Positions 11,799 to 24,440 are shown, counted from the stretch's first letter. The stretch: 64,000 nucleotides of DNA from Diadophis punctatus similis (GCA_023053685.1 JALIGW010000016.1:5154001-5218000), one strand, 5' to 3'. The notes: generated by a model not told the origin, from the letters alone. Numbers and translations are program-made.

Positions 11799-13683
11799 TA
11801 CCAAAGAAGGTACTGGTACGTATATCACACAAGAAACTGGATTCAGGCAATTGTTTACTTCACTTGAGGTGGAGAAGATGTAAGGGGCTTGTTTTTATGG
11901 AGTCTGAATAATGGTTGAAGTTTGAAGTTAGATATGAAGTTTGTGCATAACACACTAGGCCAATCTAAACATTATAACTAAAGTTTCCTTCTCTAGTCAG
12001 TTATCTGCAGACTATATCATTTTTGGTTCTGAGGTGTATCATTCCACATTTGCTTGCATTTAATTACTCATTCTTCTTATTAGGAGAATTTCTTTGGAAT
12101 CTCCTTTATTGACATTATTTGTTTTAACCTTGCTAAGATATTTGGTAAAATCAGGAATCCTGCTGACTCTCAACTCTAGACACTGTTTCTTATCAACACA
12201 CATTAAAATGTGAGAGCCCAAGAATATTATTTGAAAATCCTATTTTCATGCCTTCATTATAAAAACTATCCATATATTCTTATTCTTCCTTTCAGTTCTT
12301 TAATTATCATTCTTATCCCTAAGGAAGATGACATTACATTACATGGCCTTCCTCCTTTGAAATTCTCAGTTCCATTCCGAACAAGCCAATGGCAGAGTTC
12401 TTTTTAAACTTCATAGCACTTATGGCAGTTGTCCAGTCCCTGGAGAGAACCAGATAAGGAAAGGCTATGTTTTCTCAATTATTGTGAGCATCAAATTGGG
12501 AAATGTTGGCTTAAACTTGTAAATCTGTTTAATTTTCATGTTATCAAAGAATAGTTTCCCACAGTGCTTTGTTTGTAGATTTAATTACTTGGGAAATTAT
12601 ATCATTAGTCTTCATGTGCTAACTTTTATCTTTGGGAAAGCTTTTATTCAAAAGACTAAGCATTAGGAAAGTTTGACTGAAAAAGAAAATTAACTAATTC
12701 AGTCTAAGTATCTTTGGACACAGAATACATTCTCATAGAGTAGATTGTTAAATCTTTTTACTTGAAAGATTACAGCGTTGATTTACTATAGTACTAAAAT
12801 AAATTGCTTACCTGTGAATAATCCCATTGAAACATAGGTGATGTTGAGTTTCATTCATGTTAAATTCTAAGACTGATGTTCTTCTGATAATGTAAAATAC
12901 TGCCAAAACTACAGTCTGTTTTCATTCCTGATTGTAGCTCATAAAGTAAAAATTTTAGACAGGGTCTCAACCAAATGGGGATTTAAAAAGTCTGGAGTAA
13001 TTCAGCAATGTGCCCCAGATAAGAGGAAACTCTTCTAATTTGTAAAGAGATTGGTCAATGTTGTCACCTTGTATATATCTACAACTAGATTTATTATGTC
13101 TGCATTTATTTATTTGATTTATATTCTGCGTTTATTTTGTACAACTCAGGGCAGCATAAATCTGTTTCTTTATCTCTATATAATTAGGGTATATCTTTAC
13201 AGTTATGAGTTCTAAAAAGATATGGAGGAGGAAAAATAAAGCAAATGACTGCTGCAGGCAGTAGGGCTAATATTAGCAGCTTTGAAAAGTTTATAGATTA
13301 CAAGTGGATCTAAATTGCATTATTAATTCAAATAATTGAATTATAGACTCTTTTTGCCTACCAAATTCAATGATTCAATTATTTGAAGGATTCAATGACT
13401 CCTTTCAGTAGTCTGACCTCTGATTATCAGATATCACATGCTTGGCCAATGTAGCTTATTAGTAGAACCTATTATTAAAGGGATAGGGATGGCCTTGCAG
13501 GACAGGAGAATTAACTGCTATCATGGTGATGGTCTGATACTCTAAGTGGGACTGAGCCTGGGCCAAAAAAATAACCAGATAAACTTCTCCCTAGTTCACA
13601 TGAAGATAAAGGGAGAGAGAAGGAAGCACATTCAGATTTGCAAGATAGTGTTACTATGATTGTTACAATAAAATAGTTCTGAC

Positions 13684-13993
13684 CAGGGGTGGGTTCCTAC
13701 CGGTGCGGTCTTGCCTGTTCATCACCGCAGAGCCGAAGAAGCTGTTGGCGTTCGCGGCGCGGGGCTTCCCCCGCCCGCTTTCCCCGGCCGCCAGGACACC
13801 GCCATTTGCGTTCTTTTGCCCTCTGCACAAGCAGAACGCTTTGCGCATGCGTAGAGGGTAAAAGAACGCAAACGGCGGCGTCCCGGCAGCCGGGGAAAGC
13901 AGGCGGGGGAAGCTCCGCGCCGCGAACGCCAACAGCTTCTTCGGCTCTGCAGCGACGAACAGGCAAGACCGCACCGGTAGGAACTCACCCCTG
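13684..13993. mobile_element. Foldback hAT-like element (family C), copy 2
   Basis: The termini are CAGGGGTGGGTTCCTACCGG and the inverse ending CACCCCTG. A perfect 8-bp target duplication GTTCTGAC lies at 13676-13683 and 13994-14001. The arms are long GC-rich inverted repeats (GCAGAGCCGAAGAAGCTGTT and its complement) around a centre carrying the inverted TTCTTTTGCCCTCTGC motif, as in copy 1 at 4049-4371. Confidence 0.93.
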
Positions 13994-15213
13994 GTTCTGA
14001 CCTATATGGGATTGGTTTGGTCTGGTCTACCTTGCTGAGCTGACACCTATACTTTGTTCCTTAGTGGGAGAACATATACTTTGTAAGTTGAAAGTCACTT
14101 TTTAAAAAATCTTTTCTTTTTTTCTCTTTTTTTCTTATTCTGGATCTGATTGAAAGGTCCCTCCAGCCAATGTTCAAGTCTCATAGCGGTCAGTGAATTG
14201 CCAAGAGAAACTCACATTCAGGACACAAATGCACAATACCATCTCACTAAAGTTGGTCAAAGCTGATATTACTGTTAATAGAGAATATATAGCTGTCACA
14301 GATAGGCAATAGTAGGAATTCCATTCTCCAAGAATGTCTTTAACCTCAACCTCTCCCTTTTAAAAGCTATTCAACTTAGTAGACATCACTGTATCTTGTG
14401 GGTATTGGTTTTACAAATAGTTATGCACTCAATGAAAGAGTATCTCCATTTCTTTTGAAACCAATTGTATAGTTTTTCTAGATTCCTCAGTCGGGTATTT
14501 CTGGCTTTTGTTTTGTTTTTGGGAGGCTCTCGTAGTAAATGATGGGAAATACCTTTGACAGAGTCTCTAGGGAGACATTGATACAGTAGACAGTTGCATT
14601 GTACAGATAACATAAAGACAAGAAGCTTAAAACAGGTAATCTAATTTCTTCAGATAGATCTATGCACTATCCCCTCCAGACAACATGATAGTTGGCAGTA
14701 ATTCCAGAAGTTCTGCGGAGCATACACATAGGAAATGTGTATGAACTATGTTTGTGAATAAGGACAGAATTATTTCAATATACGGTAGCAACAATTTCAA
14801 TACTAATCTTTAATACTAGTATTGAATTAGTATTCAATCCTAATAGTAACCTTTTCCCAATCGATGCCCTCTAATTGTCTTGGCCTTCAATGCCTGTAAT
14901 CTGCCAGCTAGTAAAAGATGGAATTATGAAAGTTGATATCCCAGCACATCTGGAGAGGGCTATCATATGGTATAAGAATTGGAAAAATATTTTTTGGTAA
15001 TCAAAACATTTTTAGCCTACTATTCTTGATGAGTCTTTCAGTGGATTTGAAGGGAGGGAGGATTTGGCATGCGGTCTAAAATCTGAATTATTGGAGCAGG
15101 AAATTTTCCAGTGATTGCCTTTTTTTTATTATTGCATCTGCAGCTCTCCCTTTAAAAGTCACACATAAGTTTGGAAACTGACAGCCTTTTTTTTCTTCTT
15201 CTTCTTCCTCTAG

Positions 15214-15397
15214 GGTGTCTCCTCTGCAGAAGTCAGAAATAGTAGACATGGTAAAGAAACATGTGAATGCCATCACTCTGGCTATTGGGGATGGTGCCAA
15301 CGATGTTGGAATGATCCAGACGGCTCATGTTGGAGTGGGGATCAGTGGCAATGAAGGCATGCAGGCAACCAACTCTTCTGACTATGCAATAGCACAG
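15214..15397 (+). CDS. ATP8A2: ATP8A2-like phospholipid flippase, internal exon encoding the P-domain hinge
   Basis: This 184-base exon gives the last base of an Arg codon and then 61 residues, beginning [15 protein letters not shown] and ending SSDYAIAQ. It contains GDGANDVGM (exon residues 25-33), the P4/P-type ATPase phosphorylation-domain motif whose aspartates help bind Mg2+. Then comes [12 protein letters not shown], characteristic of flippases. A pyrimidine-rich acceptor ends CTCTAG at 15213 and the donor is CAG|GTTAGA at 15398. ATP8A2 moves phosphatidylserine and phosphatidylethanolamine from the outer to the cytosolic leaflet with a CDC50-family partner, mainly in neurons and photoreceptors (family knowledge). 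The next exon in phase, at 22876, decides ATP8A2 over ATP8A1. No frame damage is seen. Confidence 0.95.
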
Positions 15398-15696
15398 GTT
15401 AGATGCCTACAAAGAAACAGCTGCCATATCCTGTTGAAAGGGTGTTGGCTGCACAGACAGCATAAATAGTTCACTGCTGATCTGGAGACCAAGCAAATGT
15501 CCTTCCCCCCCCCCTCCACCTTTCCTTTGAGGATGCTGACTTAATACAGAGAACTTGTAAATGTGTGCAATACCTTCCATTGTACAGGAGCCATTTCATC
15601 CTAAATGCTGAGATTTCTTTTTCCCCACCATTGTGTTTCGACCATATTTCCAGTATTCTGGAAGATGACTCAGACATTGCAGCTGTCAAAATAATA

Positions 15697-15780
15697 GTTC
15701 CTCCTCCTTCTCCTCCTCCTCCTCCTCCTCCTCCTCCTCCTCCTCCTCCTCCTCCTCCTCCTCCTCCTCCTCCTCCTCCC
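15697..15780. repeat. (CCT)n trinucleotide microsatellite
   Basis: A nearly uninterrupted (CCT)n run of about 80 bp begins some 300 bp after the P-domain exon. One frame reads as polyproline, an artefact of the repeat. On the transcript it would be a very pyrimidine-rich intronic tract. Confidence 0.97.
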
Positions 15781-17564
15781 TGTTACTTTTATTCTTGCAA
15801 TACACATTTGTTGATAACCTCTACCTATTCTTCAATAGAGACTCTCACTCCTTTTTATTTCAGTGATCTAAGGAAATGCTATGAAAGAAGCTTAATATTC
15901 TTCAGCTTCCTACTTCTGGTCAGGAGTGATCAATGATAGGTTTCAGAGGTGGACACGAATCGCTGACTTTTTTCAGTTCTCCTGATTTTGAAATCATTTG
16001 ATGGCGTATAAGATTTTCTGATGCAGCAGGCACTTTTAACTTACTATATAGAGATACCCGAATGAGGATAATTGTAATAAACTTATGCCCAAACATAACC
16101 ATCATATCCATCATTGTGAGCTGAAGAGTTTCATAACTCTTTCATTATTGAAAGTTTCACTAACTTTCATTATTCACTGTGAAGTTTATTATTTAATATT
16201 GATTAATTACAGCATCCCTGGTAATGCTATCCTTGCCTTCCGAAGCGAAACATACAGGCTAATGTTTTAAACAATTAAGCAGTGGTGGTAGGCATTATCC
16301 AAGCCCCAGTTCAGCCTCTATTAGTACTTACTATAGTTCTGATTTTAGGATTCCAAAAGGCACAGTATGATAAGGGAAACTTAGTTATATGGGAGTCCTT
16401 ATCAACCCCTTGGCATTTATTCAGAGGTTATCAGTGAAAGACCCCCACTATCACCTTTTTTAATCTCTGGGATTGAAGGAATGGTTGTTAGAAGTAAATC
16501 AAGATCAGTTTATATTGCTGCAGTGTGTGGCTTCCTAGATAATATTAAACTCCCACTCCTATAATTTCTTTCTGTTTGCAGTGCCGATTAAAACTGATGG
16601 AATGCAAATTTATAAAAGCAAAACAAACAGCCTTCTAGCCAGTCTACAGACCCAACAACATGAGATAGATAGGAATCCCTTTTTGGTGTATCCTTTTTCT
16701 TGATTGATACATCACCATGAAGGGAGTTTAATTTGAAAACAAGAAACAAGATGCTTCAATATTAATTAAAGCAGCCTTCCCGGGATTTCAGCCAGAGTCC
16801 ATTGTAAACTTTGGGAGCTACAATCCTGATTGTTTTAAGAGCACCAAACTGAATTAGAATGATACTTAAACATTTCTAAGATATCTTTCAAAGGAACACA
16901 TTATTGGTTTCTTGAAGACTTATCCAATAGTGTGAAGGAAATGTATTCATTAGGGAAGACAATGCTTGCTCTAGTACAAGAGTTAGCCTTTTGTCTCAAG
17001 AAAATCTAGGAATAAATAGGTCTTAAGCTTGGAGTTCTTGAGAAGCTGAGATCCTTCAATATTGTTTCAGTTTAGGATTCACGGTTAACGTCTTCCTTTT
17101 TCCTTCTCCTCCAAGACAGATACAAGTCTAATCAGACATTTTTGACAGCTATTTTTCTGTCCTATTGTCTGTTCTGTTCTTATGGGTGCAAAGGCTTTTC
17201 AAAGTTACTGCCAATGTACAGTTAGCCTTGGAGGTCCCATTGTCCTGTTCTTCTTTGGGAAGATACCAGGATTTTCATCTGATTTTGATGAGTCCTGACC
17301 TATTCCTCCAATAAGAGGACAACAGGTTCCAAATCTAAATGCTAATATATCTAGGAATATTTATTTCTTTTAAACAAATAATATCTCATGTACAAAGATA
17401 TGAAATATTTAAGAGTTCTTATTATTTTTAAGAAAGTTTAAAGTACATGGTTCAGAGACAACCCCTTCTGGACATATCTCTCATCTTCATTATAATACAA
17501 TCCAATGACTTATTTTTTTCAGACTCCCAAAACCAAATAGAGACATTTCTGAGGCAGTTCTGTT

Positions 17565-17830
17565 AAGATATTCATGAACTGGGACAGCCAATGGTAACAA
17601 GGTCAGCCAATGAATAGGCATAGCAACTAAGTCAGCCAATAGGAGTTAAACACTTCTGAGTCTGTGCAGAGAATCGAAACTGAAAACTTAAGCTTAAGGC
17701 TGGGCGTGGCTCAGTCCACTCTGTACTCTCAGTCCTCTCTGTGCTTGTCTGCTCTGCTGAAATGAAACTAACTCTCCTGCTTGTGTTTACTTGAAGAAAT
17801 AATCTACTTGTGGTATTGTAAATATATATA
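17565..17830 (+). other. Possible solo LTR or promoter-like remnant with three CCAAT boxes
   Basis: Starting near TGTTAAGATATTCATG, three CCAAT motifs follow in repeated contexts: CAGCCAATGG (17586), CAGCCAATGA (17604) and CAGCCAATAG (17632). Then come a GGGCGTGGC box (about 17702) and a pyrimidine-rich CTCTG stretch. Clustered CCAAT boxes downstream of a TG start are common in retroviral U3 regions. I could not define a CA end, a polyadenylation signal or a target duplication, so the LTR reading is tentative. No viral coding sequence is present. Confidence 0.3.
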
Positions 17831-18399
17831 TTATTATGTTCATAAAGAAGTTAATGAATCCAGCTGAATCAGTCAGTTGGATGTGTGTGTGTGTGTGTGT
17901 GCTTCTGGAAATTGATTTTTCTGCAACAAACTCTGATAAATTCAAATCTTGGATGTAGATTTTATTGTTTTCAAAAGGAGGAATTAATTATGTTCAAGGA
18001 TAATACAACTGCTGATACAAATTCTAAATGAATGAGTATTCATCTAGTTTCCTGAAGAAGAGACTACATTATTTTCTTTGTCCTGCTTCTCACATCCTGC
18101 ATTTCACTGATGTAATAAGTGTTGGCAGTCGTTGGGATGCCTGAGGCAAACTCTGGCTGACCGCCACCTTGCGGTCTGACCAGATGTTGAATGATCCTGC
18201 AAGGTGACAAGCACCATTGTTTCTGATTCAGAATGAATCTCACTGGTCCCTTTCTAGACACAGAACCACAAAAATCTGTATTTTTGTATGGAAATATGTG
18301 GGATATATACCTAGTTATACAGTATATAAAAATGGAACACTGTTTTAGTGGGATCATTTTTCTTCCTCTCAGAAAATGCATGCAGGGATTTCTTTAGAG

Positions 18400-18587
18400 C
18401 AGCGGCCCCCAATCTTTTAAACACCAGGGACCGGTTCCATGGAGAGAGGCTTTTCTGTGGACCGGAGATGGCATGGTTTTGTGTGCTTCCTGCATCCCAC
18501 AGATGGGGCTTCACTTGTTTGCGCGGACCGGTGGTTGGCATGGCGCGGACTGGCGCTGGTCCATGGACCAGAGGTTGGGGACCCCTG
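18400..18587. mobile_element. Short hAT-like element (CAGCGGCCCCCAATC)
   Basis: The ends are CAGCGGCCCCCAATCTTTT and AGGTTGGGGACCCCTG. A perfect 8-bp target duplication CTTTAGAG lies at 18392-18399 and 18588-18595. Interior motifs GGGACCGGTTCCATGGAGAG and TTTTCTGTGGACCGG match the inverted copy at 955-1120. Length is 188 bp, no coding. Confidence 0.93.
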
Positions 18588-18689
18588 CTTTAGAGTATAT
18601 TCTTCTTTTTGGATCTTACTTTCTCTTAAGCTCTGCCAATATTTATTTTTTATCCTGTCTTTATTATTGTTTATAATTAACTCTAGATG

Positions 18690-18870
18690 GCGAATGTAAC
18701 TAATACTCCTTTCACCTGCTATTTTCTTCACTACAATAACTCTGTGAGATAGGCTGGAGGGAGGGAGGGAGGGAGGGAGGGAGGGAGGGAGGGAGAGAGA
18801 GAGAGGTCACTCAGCTGCTTTTTTATGCCAGCAGTTGGATTAGAACTCATGGTCTCTTGGTTGATGTTAA
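18690..18870 (+). mobile_element. MIR/CORE-SINE-like remnant with embedded (GGGA)n
   Basis: The blocks TTCACTACAATAACTCTGTG and AGGTCACTCAGCTGC, followed by GGATTAGAACTCATGG, are arranged as in MIR/CORE-type SINEs (CAACCCTGTGAGGT, AAGGTCACACAGC, GGGATTCGAAC). A (GGGA)n run at 18755-18794 splits them. This is weak similarity judged by eye. Confidence 0.35.
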
Positions 18871-19898
18871 ATTAGTTGGTGTGTTACAATCCTTGGAAAT
18901 TTTTTGGGAGTACTTTTCATTCCAAAGTTTCCTTCTGAATGAGGAACAGTGCTTTGAGAGCCCAGAGATCTAGGAAATGAAAAGCTAGATTAATTATTAG
19001 GAAATCTGTATTCATATTCCTGCCCAGTATAAAGTGTGTTGAATTGCCTTAGCAAAATCATTGTCATTAAATCTAATCCTCAGTGCAGGAATATTGTGAA
19101 GGTGAAAAGATGGGAAATAAAATGCTTCTCTATGACCCCGGATTCCTTGGAAGTAAAGTAAGCCTCTGAATGGTTAAAAAAAATTGTAGGAAATGTTAAT
19201 GAAATGGTCATTTTTATGTAATCTGATAGAAACTTTCAAAATTATTTTTGCTGAGTTATTGCCAATAAGGCAGAAGTGAATAAATAGAAGCCCATTGGGA
19301 GTATATACATCACCCCAACCCCGTGACCCAATTTGTGCCTATCACTAGCACCCTGGGGACTGTGCTACAGAAATTCAGCAGCAAATTAACTAATTGGGGG
19401 CAGAACTTTTCTTATTGTATTTTTCTTCTAAAACAGACAGGGGAGTGGGAAATTTCTGGGTCTCTGGAAGTAAACTCCTCTGTTTCGGCAGATTGCTACT
19501 GATTGTTAGGAATGTTAGTGGGCGGGGGGGGGGGAACAATCTCCAAAGATGAACAGCAGTTTGAACCAGTTGCCTGAAAATGGTGGAAGAAGTTAGCTAG
19601 TCATCTGTTATAAATACAAAGCAGGAGTTGGATTCAGTCACCCCTTTCAACTCTATAATTCTAAAGTTGCCTCTATATGAAATGGGAGGCACATAAATCT
19701 AATAAATCTTGAATAAATGAATAAATAATTCTCTGATTTCCACCCTTCCAAATGTTCTAAGCATTATCAAAATCTAGCTCTTTTAGCAATAGCACTTAGA
19801 ATTATATATCGCCCCATAGAGCTTTATGGCACTCTCTTTGCAATGTCAGCATAATACAATGTCAACATATTGTCCCCAGCAATCTGGGCCCTCATTTT

Positions 19899-20514
19899 AT
19901 TTATTTATTTTATTTATTTATTATTTATTTATTTAGTGAGATTTATATACCGCCTCACAGTGCAAGCACACTCTAAGCGGTTTACACCAGTAAGCAATGT
20001 ATATTTATATTGCCCCCAACAATCTGGGTCCTCATTTTACCTACCTCGGAAGGATGGAAGGCTGAGTCAACCTTGAGCCGGTGAGATTTGAACCGCTGAC
20101 TTGCGGATCAGTGTCAGCTAAAGTGGCCTGCAGTACCTGCCTCTAACCCAGTGGTTCCCAACCTTTTTGTGATCGAGTACCACTTGGAGGTCCCGTACAG
20201 TCGCCGCGTACCACCTGGTTCCAGAGAAACTAAATTTGATCAGATATCACTTTATTTCCATAATTGTACCGTTCCTTTTTTGGCCCCGCGCATCCAGCAA
20301 CTGGATTCTCAGGCCGCTGGGACCAGGTGGGTGGCGTGTGGCAACAGTTGTGTTAGGCAGTAAACATTTTTGTGAAGTAAAAAATAACTAACTAAAAATC
20401 GTTCATGACCCCGAAAGTGTTCACGTACCACCTGGAAGGCCCTCGCGTACCACTAGTGGTATACATACCACAGGTTGGGAACCACTGCTCTAACCGCTGC
20501 GCCACCTCGGCTCT
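19899..20514 (-). mobile_element. Younger tRNA-derived SINE nested in the old SINE, itself split by an hAT element
   Basis: The minus-strand copy runs from a (TAAA)n 3' tail (19899-19935) through the body CCTCGGAAGGATGGAAGGC and the tRNA head (GCGCCACCTCGGCTC, about 20500-20514). It is very close to the copy at 9705-9937 and cleanly interrupted at 20149-20487. Confidence 0.9.
20149..20487. mobile_element. hAT-like element (CAGTGGTTCCCAACC), innermost layer of the nest
   Basis: The termini are CAGTGGTTCCCAACCTTTTT and CAGGTTGGGAACCACTG. A perfect 8-bp target duplication CTCTAACC lies at 20141-20148 and 20488-20495; removing the element and one repeat restores the SINE head sequence. Repeated GTACCACCTGG motifs lie inside. 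It resembles Buster/SPIN-type non-autonomous hATs, though the exact family cannot be named without a database. Confidence 0.93.
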
Positions 20515-22009
20515 TAATTTTACCAACCTCGGAAGGATGGAAGGCTAAGTCAATCTTGTGCCAGTCAGGATCAAACTCCAAACTGTGAGCAGAGTCAGCC
20601 TGCAATATTGCATTCTAACCACTGTGCCCCCACGGTTCTTAACACAAGGAATATTTTCTGCTTCTTGAAACAATCAAATCATCTTCATTTACCTAGCATT
20701 TTTCCACAGGTACTGAGTCTACTTATCAGATCAACAAATGCCATTTCACAGGTTCAACCACAACAACCATGTCCAATTGGATTATATTTAGTTGTTTATT
20801 TGTATATTTATATACATACTGTATTTGTTTGTTTCTGGAATGTTCTAATAGGAAAAGGTGCAGTTGGACTCTCAGAGAACTTAAATGCCTACACAAAACA
20901 AAAGTGGAGTGAATAATCAGGGACATTATCATTCTTTCAGTGATATTACCAGTGGGCTGAGAGAGCAATTTTCTGCTCCTGCTCAAAGAAAGTTGACCAT
21001 CCTGGTAGTTACAGATTGTTTCAAGAAGTCCATTACTATTTCGTTATAGTTTCCTACATTTTTCAATGCCAATTTAAGTCTTGGCTTTTTGCCTCTATCT
21101 CTCATTCTTGGACCAATGACTAGGATAGCAGAAGGATTGTGAACTTGTGTCTCGCCAGATTCTGCTGCTGTTGTACTTCAGTTCTCAACATTCCTCATGA
21201 TTTATTTATTTATTAAATTTATATGCCACCCATCTCCAGTGACTCTGGGCAGCTTACAGAACATAAATCATCATCGCCTATTTAAGCTGAAATTGGTGGG
21301 AGCTGTAGTTCTTCAATTTATACAGAGCCCCAGATAATTCTATTATTTCACTATTACCTAAGTATGTGTGTTTATTATTGCTGAATCTGCCAGGAATTCC
21401 TTGAAGTTTACAGTCCCAAGACCGTAATTAAAACATAGTAAGATTGGTTATCTGTCTATGTCTATCAATCAACCAAATTTGTAGCCCGCCCCAGTCCTGT
21501 CAGACTCTGGGCTGTGAATAGCAGAAAAAAAGAATAAGCTCAACATAAGCAATTAAAACTAAAGCAGTCAGTTTCCTGTGATAGCCTAGATAAACCCCAC
21601 AATCAATCTGAGCAAAAGACTGCTTTAACTTGCTTCTAAGATATAAGTAGGGCTGAGGAGTAAATGCCACCTTCTGAAGCTACTATACAATACCAATTAA
21701 AACATACAGAATGATAATATAGTGATTTACTAGATCAATTTAAAAATTACCGTATATTGTAAAAGCAGTCTAACCAATATCCAGAATTCTACACATTTGC
21801 CTGTGATTTTGTCAATGTTTACTTGGGAATAAGTCCCACATAACACATATGCATTTAATATCTGACTGCTGTTTTCAGCTGAAAGGGATGCTATCCAGTT
21901 CCTTTCCACTACCCATAGATTGTTGGATAATCATTTCAGCACATAAAACCCTCTAGAGCTGTGTCTTTTAAATGTATTTAATCACTGCCATATGCCGCTG
22001 CTCTATTAT

Positions 22010-22062
22010 TTTTAAAAAACTATCTATCTACTCATCCATATCTATCTGTCCATCTTTATCCA

Positions 22063-22098
<36 letters not shown>

Positions 22099-22112
22099 AT
22101 CTATCTATCTAA
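22010..22112. repeat. (TCTA)n / (TCTG)n tetranucleotide microsatellite
   Basis: Mixed TCTA and CATC units surround a pure (TCTG)n run at about 22065-22095. Confidence 0.95.
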
Positions 22113-22124
22113 AAATGGCAAGCA

Positions 22125-22290
22125 CCCTTAATACACCTGCCTCCTATTTTCCCCTCAGAATCAACCCTGTGAAGTGACTGAGACAGAGTGACTGACCCAA
22201 AGTCATCAAGCAGGCTTTCCTGCTTAAGAAAGATCTAGAACTCACCATCTCCTGGTTTCTTCACCACTACACCAGACTGACTCTCTTCCT
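22125..22290 (+). mobile_element. MIR/CORE-SINE-like remnant
   Basis: CAACCCTGTGAAGTGACTGA, then GTGACTGACCCAAAGTCATC, GCAGGCTTTC and CTAGAACTCACCATCTCCTG occur in the order expected of a MIR/CORE-type SINE core and tRNA-like end. Judged by eye only. Confidence 0.4.
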
Positions 22291-22875
22291 AGGAAGCTCA
22301 TACATTTAAGACAGCTTTTAGCCCATGCACAAAGAAGAGGCATTATGAGGAACTAAAAACATAGGAAGATTAAAAACTAGTTTTATGAATTTTTATGAGG
22401 GCAGGTTTGCATTACATGCTGTAATGTATTTTTTTCTGATTACATATGGTATGGAATTGAATCTTGTCACAAGATCATGATATAATGTTCTGAATATCTA
22501 AATGCCTAAGAAAAATTACATTGAACCACAATGAAGATGCATCTAATCTAGTATCCCACATTAGCCAATCATCTCCTTATGGGAAACCCACAAGCGCAGG
22601 GATTCAATAGCATCTCCTGCTCAGGTTACTTACAGTAGCTACTTAAATTGGGACATGTGCTGCAATCAGAACGGATAATTACTTAAAGCCAATAGCATGC
22701 TCCATGTTCAATATTTCTGGCATGTCCACTGTCCACTGTGGTAAATATAAAACTTTAGAGTAATTTATCCTAAGTTAATATCACCAAGCAATGAATGGTC
22801 TCGACTTTAAATCTAAACATAATTTAAGAGTTGACAGTAATTTGATGGCACACATCTTCTTTTTTTTCGCCCTAG

Positions 22876-23151
<276 letters not shown>

Positions 23152-24264
23152 TAAAGAATGCATCCAAAATGCAGGACCTATGACTCCCAGGGAATCTTCT
23201 AGGATCTTCATACAGTTTATTTGCAAAGTTGTGGTTGCTCCAGCATTGCAACGGTTAGCTGCAGTCATGTGATCATGATTTCCAACTACACTTCCTAGAA
23301 ACCTGTAGGTTTGTTGTGCAAGGGAAGATGGGAGAAGAATATTCCACCCTCTTTCCTATCTCTCTTTGGTCCAATTGGCTGGTGACAAGGTTCGACGAGC
23401 GAGCAGCGATTGGCTGTTTTAGAACCAAGCCCAAAAACTGAAATCTCTTGACAGCAAAGCAAGGGAAGAGCAAGGGAGTAACTCAGATGCCTGCTGGTGA
23501 GATAGACTGGTCAGGAGGTGCCAGTAGCTGACACCCTTCCCTCCCTGGAGAGAGGAGGCCCTTGGGGACAAGCTGGGATGGGGGGTAGGGGTGCAGTTTT
23601 CCTTGCAGGCTTCAGCTTCCTTTGTCCCCCTTACCCCTCAGCAAAGTGGTAGGCAGTTCCACAGGTCACCTGAGGAGGAGGAGGAGGAGGAAAAGGAGGC
23701 GTCACTGGATCTCTGCTGAGGAGCATGAGAGAGTGGAATTGTATATTATATATTATTATATATATCCTGCCTATATTATATGTGGAAAAATAGATGACCT
23801 AATGGGTCAGGTTGTGTATTCCACATAGTAGCATGTTCATGTGAGCAGTTCTTTAGAAGAAGAAGAAGAACTTGTAAGGTGTGTTGATCAGGAATTATGT
23901 TAAGCAAAGTTAAATTCCATCTCCAATCAGCCACAAACAGATTAAAGTCTAGAACGCTATCCATTCATGATGAATTGCAAAGTACTTCTGACTTTGCTCA
24001 ACCTAATTTTGGCAACATGGAGATATTGGCAACATGCATCCTTCTCTTGACCCTCTGCAAGTTCAGGAGTTTCAGGTTACCTGAAAGCAGAATATGGCTC
24101 TTCCCCCATAATAATTTTGGCACAACTTTGAAGAGAGGATACTTCTCTGGAAATAACACGATCAGTTTATTTTGCTGTGAAATATGAAAAAGGGCACCTG
24201 GGCTTAATTAAGGAAATATCAGAAGAGGCTTTTGTTCCTTGTAGGGACAAAACAAATCTCTATT

Positions 24265-24440
24265 GTTTAGAATAGAGTAGAGTAGAGTAGCGTAGCGTAG
24301 CGTAGCGTAGCGTAGCGTAGCGTAGAATAGAATGGAATGGAATAGAATAGAATAGAATAGAATAGAATAGAATAGAATAGAATAGAATATTCTTTATTGG
24401 CCAAGTAATTACAATTGGACTGACAATTTGGTTGTTAAGC
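24265..24440 (-). mobile_element. LINE 3' tail followed by AATAG/GCGTA pentanucleotide microsatellite
   Basis: From right to left: the LINE-like tail TTGGCCAATAAAGAAT (minus strand; plus 24389-24405), then (ATTCT)n appearing as AATAG repeats at about 24330-24388, then variant units AGTAG and CGTAG at 24268-24325. The array moves from one unit to another in blocks, showing local spread of point variants. Confidence 0.75.

Larger units (their letters stand above)
1..15213 (+). other. ATP8A2: Intron of the ATP8A2-like gene, upstream of the P-domain exon (partial)
   Basis: No host exon was recognised before 15214. In particular, the preceding flippase exon (ending in a CR before VSPLQKSE) was not found, so this intron is at least 15.2 kb and starts outside the window. 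Recognised repeats are listed separately. Stretches with nothing recognisable are about 1129-1899, 4380-4683, 4945-5364, 5550-6366, 7015-7845, 8055-9704, 9938-11442, 11813-13675 (except a short LINE-tail-like piece near 13104-13165) and 14002-15213. They are A+T-rich unique-looking intron with short ORFs only. Confidence 0.75.
19785..20637 (-). mobile_element. Old tRNA-derived SINE, interrupted by a younger SINE
   Basis: The 3' half (about 19785-19898: AGCAATAGCACTTAGA, CAATCTGGGCCCTCATTTTA on the plus strand) resumes at about 20515 with ATTTTACCAACCTCGGAAGG and continues to the head near 20637. ATTTTA appears at both edges of the break, consistent with a target duplication made by the inserted SINE. 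Many differences from the consensus show it is the oldest layer of the stack. Confidence 0.85.
15398..22875 (+). other. ATP8A2: Intron between the two ATP8A2-like exons (7,478 bp)
   Basis: It runs GT at 15398 to AG at 22875 and is phase 0. It contains the (CCT)n tract, an LTR-like segment, an hAT element at 18400-18587 and the nested SINE complex at 19785-20637. Stretches with nothing recognised are about 15781-17560, 18804-19784 and 20638-22000, apart from short LINE-tail-like pieces near 21200-21270 and 21483-21540. The final 580 bp before the acceptor are also plain. Confidence 0.85.

Noticed and set aside
11473..11883. 136-residue ORF
   Set aside because: Antisense read through a tRNA-derived SINE with clear target duplication.
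15565..15936. Polyproline ORF after the P-domain exon
   Set aside because: Produced by the (CCT)n microsatellite in the intron.
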